DNA from: a bacterium
Lineage (GTDB): Bacteria > SZUA-79 > Acidulodesulfobacterales > Acidulodesulfobacteraceae
Assembly (NCBI GenBank): GCA_021813595.1
Contig: JAKAKF010000025.1
Location: forward strand, 1-11,661
Reading direction: 5' to 3'
Length of the DNA stretch: 11,661 nt
In this document: one piece after another, positions 1 to 6,318 of the stretch
How positions within the stretch are numbered: the stretch's first letter is position 1
Layout: each line of letters opens with the position of its first letter
The notes under the pieces: model-generated
Told to the model about the DNA's origin: nothing
Database searches by the model: none
What the model saw: the letters and a program-made list of their open reading frames with translations, nothing else
Program-made: the position numbers and the translations under genes

Positions 1-7
1 ATCTGAA

Positions 8-970
8 ATGAAAAGAGACACTATCGGCGGTTCTGATATCGCCGCATTGTTTAATTTAGAATTCGGCTGCAGAAGAAGGTTATTTTATACGGTTTCGCAA
101 AAATCGGCGGATTATCCGTTTTTAGGAAATCCGCATACGCAGAGGGGGCAGGATTTAGAGCCTGTAATAGCAAACAAGTTCGAAGAAAAAATCGGAGGGG
201 CGGTCAGGGTCGTAGAGAAACAGCTCGTTCATAAAAAATATCCGTTTATGACGGGACACATAGACCGCCTTATAACGTTAGAAAAGGATAACGGCATACT
301 TGAAATAAAAGCTCCGGAAAGCGGCAGGTATATTCAGCAAAACGGCTTATCGGACGGATACGGCCTGCAGATGCAGCACTATCTCAATTTAAGCGGCCTT
401 AACTGGGGATATTTTGCTATATTTCCTCTTGAGGACTGGGCTTTATACGATTTTAAAGTCGAAAGGGACGAAAAAATAATAAAGGCGATAGAAGCGGAAG
501 CGGTAAGTTTTTGGAATAACTGCGTAGAAAAAAAACAGGCGCCAGACAAACTTGAAGATTTTAACGACAAGAGATGTAAAGACTGCGCATTCAGGAGAAC
601 TTGCAGAGGCGAGGAATACGAATTTACGAGGGATGCTGAAAGGGTCGAAATAACGGGAGAAGAATTTACCGATTTGGAAAAAGCTTATACGGAAATTATC
701 CAGGTTAAAAAAGAAGTCGAGGAACAGGAGGAAGAAATAAGGAAAAGAATATCCGAAAAGCTTAAAGCCGAAAATATAGCTTACGGCGAAACGGAAAATT
801 TTATTTACGATTTAAGGCCGTCCTCGAGGCAGAGCGTAAATTCTAAAAAACTGCAATTCCAGTATCCTGATATTTACAAGGAGCTTGCGGAAATATCATA
901 CAGCCAGAGTCTTACCATCAGGAGCAAAAAGAAAGTATCCAAGAAAGAAAAAGTAAAAGAAGCGGCATAA
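8..970 (+). CDS. YqaJ/lambda-exonuclease-family nuclease with Cas4-like Fe-S cysteines
   Basis: Predicted PD-(D/E)XK exonuclease that resects double-stranded DNA ends to give single strands for the RecT encoded downstream. Visible motifs in order: GGSDIAAL (residues 7-14), RGQDLEP (46-52), GHIDR with metal-binding D86, the LEIK core with E99 and K101, and QMQHY (121-125). This set is typical of YqaJ-type phage nucleases. Four cysteines stand out: C21 in CRRRLFY near the N terminus, and C190, C193 and C199 in a CxxCx5C pattern. That layout matches the 4Fe-4S ligands of Cas4 and AddB nucleases. Residues 205-255 are charged and probably coiled-coil, and the tail is lysine-rich. The frame is open to the left window edge, so the true start could lie upstream, although the first motif normally sits close to the N terminus. 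Family call is firm; the Fe-S cluster is inferred. Confidence 0.88.
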   Translation: MKRDTIGGSDIAALFNLEFGCRRRLFYTVSQKSADYPFLGNPHTQRGQDLEPVIANKFEEKIGGAVRVVEKQLVHKKYPFMTGHIDRLITLEKDNGILEIKAPESGRYIQQNGLSDGYGLQMQHYLNLSGLNWGYFAIFPLEDWALYDFKVERDEKIIKAIEAEAVSFWNNCVEKKQAPDKLEDFNDKRCKDCAFRRTCRGEEYEFTRDAERVEITGEEFTDLEKAYTEIIQVKKEVEEQEEEIRKRISEKLKAENIAYGETENFIYDLRPSSRQSVNSKKLQFQYPDIYKELAEISYSQSLTIRSKKKVSKKEKVKEAA

Positions 971-1001
971 CTTCGCTATAGATATAAAGGAGGTAAATAA
1001 A

Positions 1002-1262
1002 ATGGATAAGATAATAGACAAGAAAAAAATAGATTCGATTTGCATATATTTATTAAATAAAAAAATAAACAAATTAAAGCATAATCTTGAATATATAAAC
1101 GATGATAATAGTTTAGACGTATATATGACGGTCGAATCAATATTTACCGATTCCGAAAACTGTCCGCCCAAGAAGCTTGAATTTTTTTATAACAAACTAA
1201 AGGAATTTTACGGAAGGAAAGAAAAACCGGCGGAACTGCTAGAACTTAAAAAAGCGGCTTAA
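1002..1262 (+). CDS. Small hypothetical protein between exonuclease and recT
   Basis: An 86-residue, lysine-rich, mostly helical soluble protein that I do not recognise. It has no membrane segment and no metal or catalytic motif. The start is well supported by AAAGGAGG about 8 bases upstream of the ATG. It lies 31 bp after the nuclease stop and 85 bp before recT, so it is probably co-transcribed with the recombination genes. Many phage recombination operons carry small accessory proteins at this position, but nothing in this sequence shows a particular role. Confidence 0.7.
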   Translation: MDKIIDKKKIDSICIYLLNKKINKLKHNLEYINDDNSLDVYMTVESIFTDSENCPPKKLEFFYNKLKEFYGRKEKPAELLELKKAA

Positions 1263-1265
1263 AGC

Positions 1266-1282
1266 TGTCCGGTAACCGGACA
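1266..1282. promoter_or_regulatory. 17-bp palindromic operator-like site, copy 1
   Basis: The sequence TGTCCGGTAACCGGACA is an 8+1+8 perfect palindrome just after the small gene's stop and about 66 bp before the recT ATG. The same site, with the central base reversed, occurs at 3755-3771. Neither strand carries a T tract after the stem, so it does not read as a rho-independent terminator. A dimeric DNA-binding regulator is the simpler reading; no such regulator can be assigned with certainty. Confidence 0.55.
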
Positions 1283-1347
1283 AAAAAATTAATCTTTCAT
1301 CCGCTTATTTTTAGAAATTAAATTAACTTTAATAAAGGAGAAAAACA

Positions 1348-2316
1348 ATGGCTCAAAATCAAAATCAGGCAATTACGCCGAAGAACAATGCAACGATGAT
1401 TAAGGAACTTTTGGAGAAGTCGAAAGAACAGATAGCGGAAGCTCTTCCTAAGCACTTAACTCCTGAAAGGATAATCAGGGTGGCCATTACGGCTCTAAGG
1501 ACGAATAAGGAACTTTACGACGTAGAACCGTATTCTTTCGTCTCGGCAATTATCCAGGCAAGCCAGCTCGGGTTGGAACCGGACGGGTTCTTAGGTTATG
1601 CTTACCTGGTCCCGTTTAAGGCAAAATCAGGAAGAAAATTCGTAAATCTGATAATCGGATACAGGGGGTTGATAGAACTGGCACGACGGAGCGGCAATAT
1701 AACCAATATTTACGCCCAAATCGTTTACGAAAACGAGAAGTTTAAAGTGGAGTACGGCTTAAAACCGACCTTGAAACATACTCCGCTACCCCCGTCTAAA
1801 AGGGGAGACGAAATAGTCGGGGTTTATGCGGTGGCGCAAACCAAAGACGGAGAATCTATTTTTCAGTTTTTATGGAAAGACGAAATAGACGAAATAAGAA
1901 AGACGTCTAAAGCTGGGAATTCCGAATTTTCGCCGTGGACGACGTTTCCTGAGGAAATGATTAAGAAAACAGGCATAAGGAGGCTCGCCAAATATTTGCC
2001 GCTTACGCCGGAGTTTACCAAAGCGGCCGTCTTGGACGAATACGCGACCGTAGGCATTCCTACCAAAGAAATTTTTAGCGACGAACAGGCAGAGGCGGAA
2101 ATAGATCAGAAGACTGCCGACAGAATAGCCGAAAAAACGGCACAAAAAATGGAATCGTTAAGAAGCAAGCTCCCGAATTTAACCGTGCAGAAAAAAGAAA
2201 AGGAAGCCGAAGACGATGCGGAGGGACGGGCGCAGGCACGGGAAGCATTTTTGGGAAATCAGGGCGAAGAAAGCTTTCAGGAAGGGCAGGCGCAGGCCGG
2301 GTTTTTCGAAGAATAG
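1348..2316 (+). CDS. recT: RecT-family single-strand annealing protein
   Basis: RecT binds single-stranded DNA, forms rings or filaments and anneals complementary strands, working with a partner exonuclease such as the one encoded upstream. Recognisable RecT blocks are LGLEPDGFLGYAYLVPF (74-90), NLIIGYRGLIELARRSG (100-116) and EEMIKKTGIRRLAKYLPLT (202-220). At 322 residues the length is usual for the family. The C-terminal 90 or so residues are acidic and rich in Q, A and E, and probably disordered. An AAAGGAG site about 8 bases before the ATG fixes the start. It lies between the nuclease and ssb genes, the standard order of a phage two-component recombination cassette. Confidence 0.95.
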   Translation: MAQNQNQAITPKNNATMIKELLEKSKEQIAEALPKHLTPERIIRVAITALRTNKELYDVEPYSFVSAIIQASQLGLEPDGFLGYAYLVPFKAKSGRKFVNLIIGYRGLIELARRSGNITNIYAQIVYENEKFKVEYGLKPTLKHTPLPPSKRGDEIVGVYAVAQTKDGESIFQFLWKDEIDEIRKTSKAGNSEFSPWTTFPEEMIKKTGIRRLAKYLPLTPEFTKAAVLDEYATVGIPTKEIFSDEQAEAEIDQKTADRIAEKTAQKMESLRSKLPNLTVQKKEKEAEDDAEGRAQAREAFLGNQGEESFQEGQAQAGFFEE

Positions 2317-2346
2317 TTTTAAAATTAAGTACCGCCCTTTCGTATG

Positions 2347-2366
2347 GGGAATTTCCCGACGGGGAG
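2347..2366 (+). repeat. Competing short hairpins in the recT-ssb spacer
   Basis: GGGAATTTCCC (2347-2357) is a palindrome, and its CCC arm can instead pair with the GGGG that follows at 2361-2364. The two pairings exclude each other and lie about 40 bp before the ssb start. This could modulate read-through or translation of ssb, but the stems are short and no T tract follows directly. A weak call. Confidence 0.25.
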
Positions 2367-2404
2367 AAGTCAAAAAAATTTAATTTTAATTTAAGGAGAA
2401 AATC

Positions 2405-2848
2405 ATGGTAAACAAGGCATTATTAATTGGCAGATTAGGAAAAGATTCGGAGTTGAAATATACTCCGAACGGAAATGCAAAACTGGCGTTTAGTCTTGCA
2501 ACGAGCGAATACTATAAAGACCAGGCCGGCGAAAAAGTCGAGAAAACGACTTGGCATAACGTGGTTATGTGGGGACAGAGAGCAGAGACTATGGCTAATT
2601 TCTTAAAAAAAGGCAAGCTCATTTTTTTGGAGGGTAAGATTGACAACAGGAGTTATGACAAGGACGACGGAACTAAAGGCTACGTTAGTGAAATCGTAGC
2701 CTTGAATTTGCAGATACTGGACAAGAAAGAAGATGCAGGCGGGGACGAGTACGGCGAGGAACAACAACGGGAGATAAAAAGACCAGTAACAGGAAAATAT
2801 CAAGCGCAGCCGCCAAGCACTGACGATGAGGACGACATCCCGTTTTAA
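2405..2848 (+). CDS. ssb: Single-stranded DNA-binding protein
   Basis: A 147-residue SSB that coats single-stranded DNA during replication and recombination. The N-terminal OB fold (about residues 1-105) opens with VNKALLIGRLGKDSELKYT and contains TTWHNVVMWGQRAE and GKLIFLEGKI, all classic SSB segments. A low-complexity linker follows and the protein ends in the acidic tip DDEDDIPF, the tail that recruits partner proteins. AAGGAG precedes the ATG by about 7 bases. Its place after recT suggests an element-encoded SSB serving the recombination module rather than the host's housekeeping copy, though that is inference. Confidence 0.95.
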   Translation: MVNKALLIGRLGKDSELKYTPNGNAKLAFSLATSEYYKDQAGEKVEKTTWHNVVMWGQRAETMANFLKKGKLIFLEGKIDNRSYDKDDGTKGYVSEIVALNLQILDKKEDAGGDEYGEEQQREIKRPVTGKYQAQPPSTDDEDDIPF

Positions 2849-2957
2849 AAAATACCTTCTGGCAACATGTAAATATTTAACTCGTAAGGGCGGGGATTCT
2901 ATATAAAAAATATCAAAAGATTAGAATGTTTTATTTATTGAAGGAAGAGATAGAAAT

Positions 2958-2986
2958 TTGATAGAATAAAAATAGTTTCTTATAAA
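2958..2986 (+). promoter_or_regulatory. Promoter-like -35/-10 pair upstream of the tRNA-like region
   Basis: TTGATA (2958-2963) and TATAAA (2981-2986) are separated by 17 bp; each differs from the sigma-70 consensus by one base. Transcription would begin near 2993 and run through the inverted repeats and tRNA-like sequence. The surrounding DNA is extremely AT-rich, so such matches arise easily by chance. Confidence 0.4.
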
Positions 2987-3033
2987 AATATAAAAAAAAC
3001 AATAAAAATTATATATTTATATTATGTATAAAG

Positions 3034-3249
3034 CTTGAAAATTCAAGTAGCCATTTCCATTAGCAGTGTCAAGATTATTATTAATATAGTTTCAGTAAAA
3101 CTAACGGAGGTGGTAATTATGTTAATTTTTTCAAAATTTATGTCATTTCTTCAGAGTTGCAGATTAGCGTTCGTGTGGAGGTTCTCCTGGGGAGATAAAT
3201 TTGCAATTTTGGAATTATCATCAATTTTATGGCTACTTGAAAATTCGAG
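3034..3249. repeat. Inverted repeats, each itself a hairpin, about 216 bp apart outer end to outer end
   Basis: The left arm (from 3034) reads CTTGAAAATTCAAGTAGCCA and the right arm (ending 3249) reads TGGCTACTTGAAAATTCGAG. They are inverted relative to each other, with 18 of 21 positions complementary when one flanking base is included. Each arm also contains its own small palindrome (CTTGAA, AA, TTCAAG on the left). The layout fits either the ends of a small mobile element or a long-range RNA helix. No transposase gene lies between them. Confidence 0.5.
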
Positions 3250-3287
3250 ACGAACGTTTGGAGGTTCGATTCCTCCCCTCCACACCA
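3175..3287 (+). other. tRNA-like sequence: acceptor stem, T arm and CCA without a normal cloverleaf
   Basis: The 3' end is convincing. A five-pair T stem, GGAGG (3260-3264) with CCTCC (3272-3276), encloses the loop TTCGATT. It is followed by CCTCCAC (3277-3283), a discriminator A and CCA (3285-3287). GTGGAGG at 3175-3181 pairs perfectly with that acceptor strand. The T arm and acceptor resemble serine tRNAs, and a CTTGAAA string like a Ser(UGA) anticodon loop is present near 3235, but its flanks do not form an anticodon stem and there is no proper D arm. At 113 bases it is too long and too irregular for a working tRNA. It could be a rearranged tRNA relic, an attachment-site copy of a tRNA 3' end, or a structured RNA. 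A spurious ORF runs across it. Confidence 0.4.
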
Positions 3288-3318
3288 TTATAAATTTTAA
3301 ATAATTTTTATCTGGTAT

Positions 3319-3744
3319 ATGAATCCCAAATATAATCCGAAAATATTACAAAAAGAAGTAGAAAGATTATATAACCTCGCAACTTTCACTATAATTGTGT
3401 CTGCCATTGTTTTTTTTATTATTGGGGCAATAATAACGATTTTCTTAAAATTGTATTATATTTTTTATAAATTGCCCCAACCACATTATTTATCTGTTGT
3501 TATATATATAATTTCGATTTTAATTGGATTAGGTATAGGTTTTGAAAGAAGTTTCAGGTTGAGATTAGAAGCACAAAAAATAATATGCATTATGAGCATA
3601 AAAAATGATACGGAATTAATATTAAATTTTTTAACCGACTCAGATAAAGACAAAAAAGATGAATTGACAGGATATAATCGCGATGATAAATTCGTTTTGG
3701 AAAGCGGCATTAAAGAAATAAATAAGGAAATAGATAACATATAA
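3319..3744 (+). CDS. Two-helix membrane protein, unknown function
   Basis: A 141-residue protein that I do not recognise. Two strongly hydrophobic segments lie at about residues 20-47 and 57-75. A charged cytoplasmic-looking tail (about 76-141) follows, rich in K, D and E and beginning with FERSFRLRLEAQK. No clear Shine-Dalgarno site precedes the ATG, so the start is the least certain part. It begins 31 bp after the tRNA-like CCA and ends just before the second copy of the 17-bp palindrome. Two helices plus a soluble tail is common among phage and defence accessory proteins, but nothing here points to one of them. Confidence 0.6.
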   Translation: MNPKYNPKILQKEVERLYNLATFTIIVSAIVFFIIGAIITIFLKLYYIFYKLPQPHYLSVVIYIISILIGLGIGFERSFRLRLEAQKIICIMSIKNDTELILNFLTDSDKDKKDELTGYNRDDKFVLESGIKEINKEIDNI

Positions 3745-3750
3745 TTAATC

Positions 3751-3775
3751 ATTTTGTCCGGTTACCGGACAAAAT
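3751..3775. promoter_or_regulatory. Palindromic operator-like site, copy 2 (17-bp core in a 25-bp palindrome)
   Basis: ATTTTGTCCGGT, one central T, then ACCGGACAAAAT makes a perfect 12+1+12 palindrome. Its core at 3755-3771 is the reverse complement of the site at 1266-1282. A TATAAT hexamer at 3740-3745 places a possible transcription start inside the palindrome, an arrangement suited to repression of the gene at 3791, although no good -35 box is visible. Confidence 0.6.
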
Positions 3776-3790
3776 GAAACCTTAAATTTC

Positions 3791-4579
3791 ATGGATAAAA
3801 ATTCCTTAATCGATAAAATAACATCTTCTATTAAATCCCAGCTATCGGAAAACGGGCTTTTATATAACAAAATTTTCGTTTTCATTGCGGACAAATTCTA
3901 TAACGGCATAAGATATAAGACTTATTTTTCTAATTTAAACGGAGCTTTCAGGGAACTTACGGAAGTTATAGAAAACGGATACAATATAGACGATTACGAA
4001 ACCGTTGCCGATTTTATAAACGACTATCCAGGCTACGCGGGTTTATCGAGAATAGGCGAGGTAGAAAATCTTAACGAATCGCTGAAATTCAAAATCGATA
4101 ACGATATAAGCGGCATAGTTAATTTAGATATTGCCGGATTAGGTCTTGACGACTACGACTTTACGTGTTTAAGGCGGGCGGTTTACGATAGATTAAAAGA
4201 GGAAGGACTTACAAGCGAAAATATTATCGAAAAAATAGTTAAGCCGGCGCCGTTCAAAGAAACAATTATTAAATACGTCCGCAGTGCGGACAGGATGGAA
4301 GAAAAAAGAGAGGTGTCGAAGCGGGAAGCCGAAGAAATAGAAATTCAGGAAGATTTGATAGCGCAGGCGATTTACGAAGATTTTGAAGAATTGAAAGGCA
4401 AAAAAGAAAAATACGGCAAAGACAATATAGATGAACTCCGATACGCCTTAAGCGGTTTGTTAGAAAAATTCGGTAGGGACAAGGTTAAAATTTTCATAAG
4501 GTCGATATATTTCAGGAAAAGCGTTGACAGGTCGATATTGGAAGTTCTTTTTCCCGAGAACTTCGCTATGAAAATATAG
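3791..4579 (+). CDS. Hypothetical protein, 262 residues
   Basis: Not recognised. The protein is acidic, helix-rich and soluble, with no membrane segment. Residues 1-110 are mixed alpha/beta and contain FIADKFYNGIRYKTYFSN. Residues 165-215 are a highly charged E/K/R stretch likely to form a coiled coil, followed by a compact helical C terminus. The gene follows 15 bp after the second palindromic site and has no clear Shine-Dalgarno sequence, so its expression may depend on that site. It could be a DNA-transaction partner of the recombination module, since both carry the same palindrome, but that is inference. Confidence 0.7.
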   Translation: MDKNSLIDKITSSIKSQLSENGLLYNKIFVFIADKFYNGIRYKTYFSNLNGAFRELTEVIENGYNIDDYETVADFINDYPGYAGLSRIGEVENLNESLKFKIDNDISGIVNLDIAGLGLDDYDFTCLRRAVYDRLKEEGLTSENIIEKIVKPAPFKETIIKYVRSADRMEEKREVSKREAEEIEIQEDLIAQAIYEDFEELKGKKEKYGKDNIDELRYALSGLLEKFGRDKVKIFIRSIYFRKSVDRSILEVLFPENFAMKI

Positions 4580-4606
4580 TAAAATATTTATAATAGGAGG
4601 CTAAAA

Positions 4607-5062
4607 ATGTTTGAATCTTATAAACTCAAAAAAGCAAAGGCTAAACTTGAGCTCAGCGAAGTCAAAAAACAACTCAACGAAATTGAGGCGCAAAAAGAAA
4701 AAGAACGATGGGAGCAGATGCCTCAGTGGGAAAAGAATATTGAAACAGAGATTTTAAGAGATAAATTAGGATTATCAAACGGGAAAGAACATAGTCCAAA
4801 ATATTCGGCAATAATGGCGGGCATTTGGACTATAGTCATTGAAGGGGCGATATTTGCCTTTCTTTATTTAGTTTTTGTTTGGTCTGCACCACCACCTGAG
4901 CCTGTATATTATCCGGGTAAACATTCATATGCAGTGACAGCGCTTAATTCTCTGTTGAATAGCAACGAATTTTTTATATACGGAATAATCGGGCTTTTGT
5001 TAAGCTCATTATATGTGTATATAGAGTTGTACTATATTTATAGGCGTGGATATGGGCATTAG
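4607..5062 (+). CDS. Coiled-coil plus two-helix membrane protein
   Basis: A 151-residue protein of unknown function. Residues 5-37 are a regular charged coiled coil (K, E, Q, L heptad-like pattern). Two transmembrane helices follow at about 68-92 and 121-144, joined by a proline-rich loop (APPPEPVYYP). The C-terminal tail, YRRGYGH, is short and basic. AATAGGAGG about 8 bases before the ATG supports the start. It lies 27 bp downstream of the 262-residue gene and may share its transcript. The topology suggests both ends in the cytoplasm and a short outside loop. Confidence 0.7.
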   Translation: MFESYKLKKAKAKLELSEVKKQLNEIEAQKEKERWEQMPQWEKNIETEILRDKLGLSNGKEHSPKYSAIMAGIWTIVIEGAIFAFLYLVFVWSAPPPEPVYYPGKHSYAVTALNSLLNSNEFFIYGIIGLLLSSLYVYIELYYIYRRGYGH

Positions 5063-5067
5063 TCGCA

Positions 5068-5087
5068 ATCCCTTATAAATCAGGGAT
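5068..5087 (+). repeat. Short hairpin in the spacer
   Basis: ATCCCT (5068-5073) and AGGGAT (5082-5087) form a six-pair stem with an eight-base loop just after the membrane-protein gene. No T tract follows, so it is not a standard terminator; it may be an mRNA-end or leader structure. Confidence 0.25.
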
Positions 5088-5126
5088 ACATTCCAATTAT
5101 AACCATAAAAAAAGGAGATTTTTATT

Positions 5127-5297
5127 ATGAAAAAAAGACAAATTTTTTACGTTGACGAAGAATTTATTCGCAGGTTTGGCATGGCCAACAAATCGCAAAT
5201 AGTTAACGAGGCATTAAAAAAATATTATGCCGGCGAAAAGGAAAATTATAAGAACGATTTGCAAATTATAAGAGATGAGCAAAGAAAATATCGATAA
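5127..5297 (+). CDS. Small ribbon-helix-helix-like protein
   Basis: A 56-residue protein with a strong AAAAGGAGA site 8 bases before the ATG. The first 35 residues follow the ribbon-helix-helix pattern: a basic N-terminal strand (KKRQIFYVD), a helix (EEFIRRFGM), then a turn and helix (NKSQIVNEALKKYYAG). Such proteins are usually dimeric transcriptional repressors, antitoxins or plasmid copy and partition regulators. The C terminus (36-56) is charged and probably disordered. A 33-residue reading frame starts inside its last codons. It could be the regulator of the palindromes in this window, but there is no direct evidence. Fold assignment rests on pattern only. Confidence 0.6.
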   Translation: MKKRQIFYVDEEFIRRFGMANKSQIVNEALKKYYAGEKENYKNDLQIIRDEQRKYR

Positions 5298-5376
5298 GAT
5301 TAAGGAACTTGCGAGTCGTATTATATGCGATTTCGACGAACTTGGCATTGTTTTAGCCAGGAACTTTACCGTATAA
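5275..5376 (+). CDS. Very small overlapping ORF, 33 residues
   Basis: Begins 23 bases before the end of the ribbon-helix-helix-like gene, in another frame, and encodes a 33-residue helical peptide (MSKENIDKIKELASRII and so on). The overlap suggests translational coupling, as between paired small genes of toxin-antitoxin type. The ribosome-binding site is weak, and a frame this short can occur by chance. Tentative. Confidence 0.3.
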   Translation: MSKENIDKIKELASRIICDFDELGIVLARNFTV

Positions 5377-5389
5377 GGTTCTTAATTGT

Positions 5390-5506
5390 TTGTCACCGTG
5401 GCATTCTTTGATCATAAATGTTGGTGGTTGGGTTTTTGTAGTTATATTTTTAGTTGTGCTTGTTTATTGGTTATATGACAGGATTAATTCAGGCGGAGGT
5501 TGGTGA
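5390..5506 (+). CDS. Possible small single-helix membrane peptide
   Basis: A frame starting at TTG 5390 (or TTG 5408) encodes about 38 residues with one clear transmembrane helix (WVFVVIFLVVLVYWLY), then a short RINSGGGW tail. It ends 3 bases before the next ATG, whose Shine-Dalgarno site lies inside it, as in tightly packed phage operons. There is no ATG and only a weak ribosome-binding site, so the start is uncertain, but a coherent hydrophobic segment in this frame argues for a real gene. Confidence 0.35.
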   Translation: MSPWHSLIINVGGWVFVVIFLVVLVYWLYDRINSGGGW

Positions 5507-5509
5507 AAA

Positions 5510-5776
5510 ATGAATAGAGAAGATAGCGGAATTTTAAAAGATAGCGGAATTTTAATAGAATTTATAAGTAGAATTATACCACCGTTAAATTCTGACGAGA
5601 GAAAGGCAATAGAAACGGCTCTTGATAACTGTATTAAAAGGGACTGTAAAAATCTTAAATTGTCTATATTTAAAGATGAACTATTAAGCGTCATAGGCGA
5701 TAGTAATCCTGAATTTAAAGCATTTGTAGATTCCGAACTTTCAAAATATGTTAACGAAAGCAAGAAATTTTTTTAG
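5510..5776 (+). CDS. Hypothetical protein, 88 residues, with duplicated N-terminal hexapeptide
   Basis: A small soluble helical protein that I do not recognise, with GGAGG about 11 bases before the ATG. Near the N terminus DSGILK is followed directly by DSGILI, the product of an 18-bp tandem duplication at 5521-5555. The rest is helical with several charged residues and two cysteines (NCIKRDC). It lies between two probable single-helix peptides and probably belongs to the same transcript. Confidence 0.6.
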   Translation: MNREDSGILKDSGILIEFISRIIPPLNSDERKAIETALDNCIKRDCKNLKLSIFKDELLSVIGDSNPEFKAFVDSELSKYVNESKKFF

Positions 5777-5797
5777 TTTTGCAGGAGTTTAATAAAT

Positions 5798-5884
5798 ATG
5801 GAAATGGAAATTATTAATTTAATCATGGTAGCAATTTTAGTGTCTTACGGCATAATTATTATATTAGAATTATGGAAACGATAA
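5798..5884 (+). CDS. Very small membrane peptide, 28 residues
   Basis: An ATG preceded by GCAGGAG opens a 28-codon frame that is almost entirely one hydrophobic helix (IINLIMVAILVSYGIIIILE) ending in a basic LWKR. The stop codon TAA overlaps a downstream ATG (TAATG at 5882-5886) in the frame of the next gene, which suggests coupled translation. Small single-helix peptides like this are common in phage and plasmid operons. Function unknown. Confidence 0.45.
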   Translation: MEMEIINLIMVAILVSYGIIIILELWKR

Positions 5885-6318
5885 TGGATAATGAATACAA
5901 AATCAATATATCCGGTGCCGGTTTATCTTTTACAAAAACCATCGACCCGGATAAAGCGAAAGAAATAATATATCTATGTCAAGATATTAAGACATTAGAA
6001 ATAAGTCCTGCCGAATATTACAGGAAGTTTAATCCAGAAAGAAATCCCGATAAAATATTGGTATTCGCGAGTTATATGGAAAATATTCTTGACCGTAGCA
6101 GTTTTACTTTATTAGAATTAAAGGAGATGTTCGACCGCGTAGGCGAGAAAATGCCGAAAAATTTCACAAGGGATGTTAATTGGGCTGTTTCAAATAAATG
6201 GCTCGATAGAATAAAAGATAGCAAAAAATATTATATTACTGAATCCGGATACTCCGCCTTGGCCTGTAATTTTTCGGCGGAAATTATAAAGGAAACGAGG
6301 ATGGAAAAAACTTTATGA
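5884..6318 (+). CDS. Winged-helix-like hypothetical protein
   Basis: About 144 residues from the ATG at 5884; another in-frame ATG at 5872 would add four residues. I prefer 5884 because it overlaps the preceding stop (TAATG). The N-terminal part has a short beta segment and a helix. The C-terminal 75 residues read like a winged helix: a helix (PDKILVFASYMENIL), a helix (TLLELKEMFDRVG), a recognition-like helix (KNFTRDVNWAVSNKWLDRI) and a wing (KKYYITESGYSAL). Such domains occur in mobile-element proteins that bind DNA or mediate contacts. Its stop overlaps the next start by four bases (ATGA), so the two genes are translationally coupled. Confidence 0.6.
   Translation: MDNEYKINISGAGLSFTKTIDPDKAKEIIYLCQDIKTLEISPAEYYRKFNPERNPDKILVFASYMENILDRSSFTLLELKEMFDRVGEKMPKNFTRDVNWAVSNKWLDRIKDSKKYYITESGYSALACNFSAEIIKETRMEKTL

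Noticed and set aside
379..570. Reverse-strand reading frames within the nuclease gene and the similar ones inside most other genes
   Set aside because: They lie opposite strongly coding + strand genes and encode low-complexity serine/phenylalanine-rich products; treated as shadows.
1266..1289. Rho-independent terminator after the 86-residue gene
   Set aside because: The palindrome is followed by A residues rather than T on this strand, and an identical core occurs elsewhere between other genes.
3175..3287. tmRNA (ssrA)
   Set aside because: The acceptor lacks the G3-U70 pair expected of alanine-type tmRNA, there is no conserved 5' end, no tag-peptide frame in the right place, and the unit is far too short.
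3035..3304. An 89-codon reading frame (or 61 codons from ATG 3119 with GGAGG upstream) across the tRNA-like region
   Set aside because: Its C-terminal part is the translated T arm and acceptor (GGSIPPLHT), the usual artefact over tRNA 3' ends; composition is unlike neighbouring proteins. The GGAGG before 3119 leaves a small chance.
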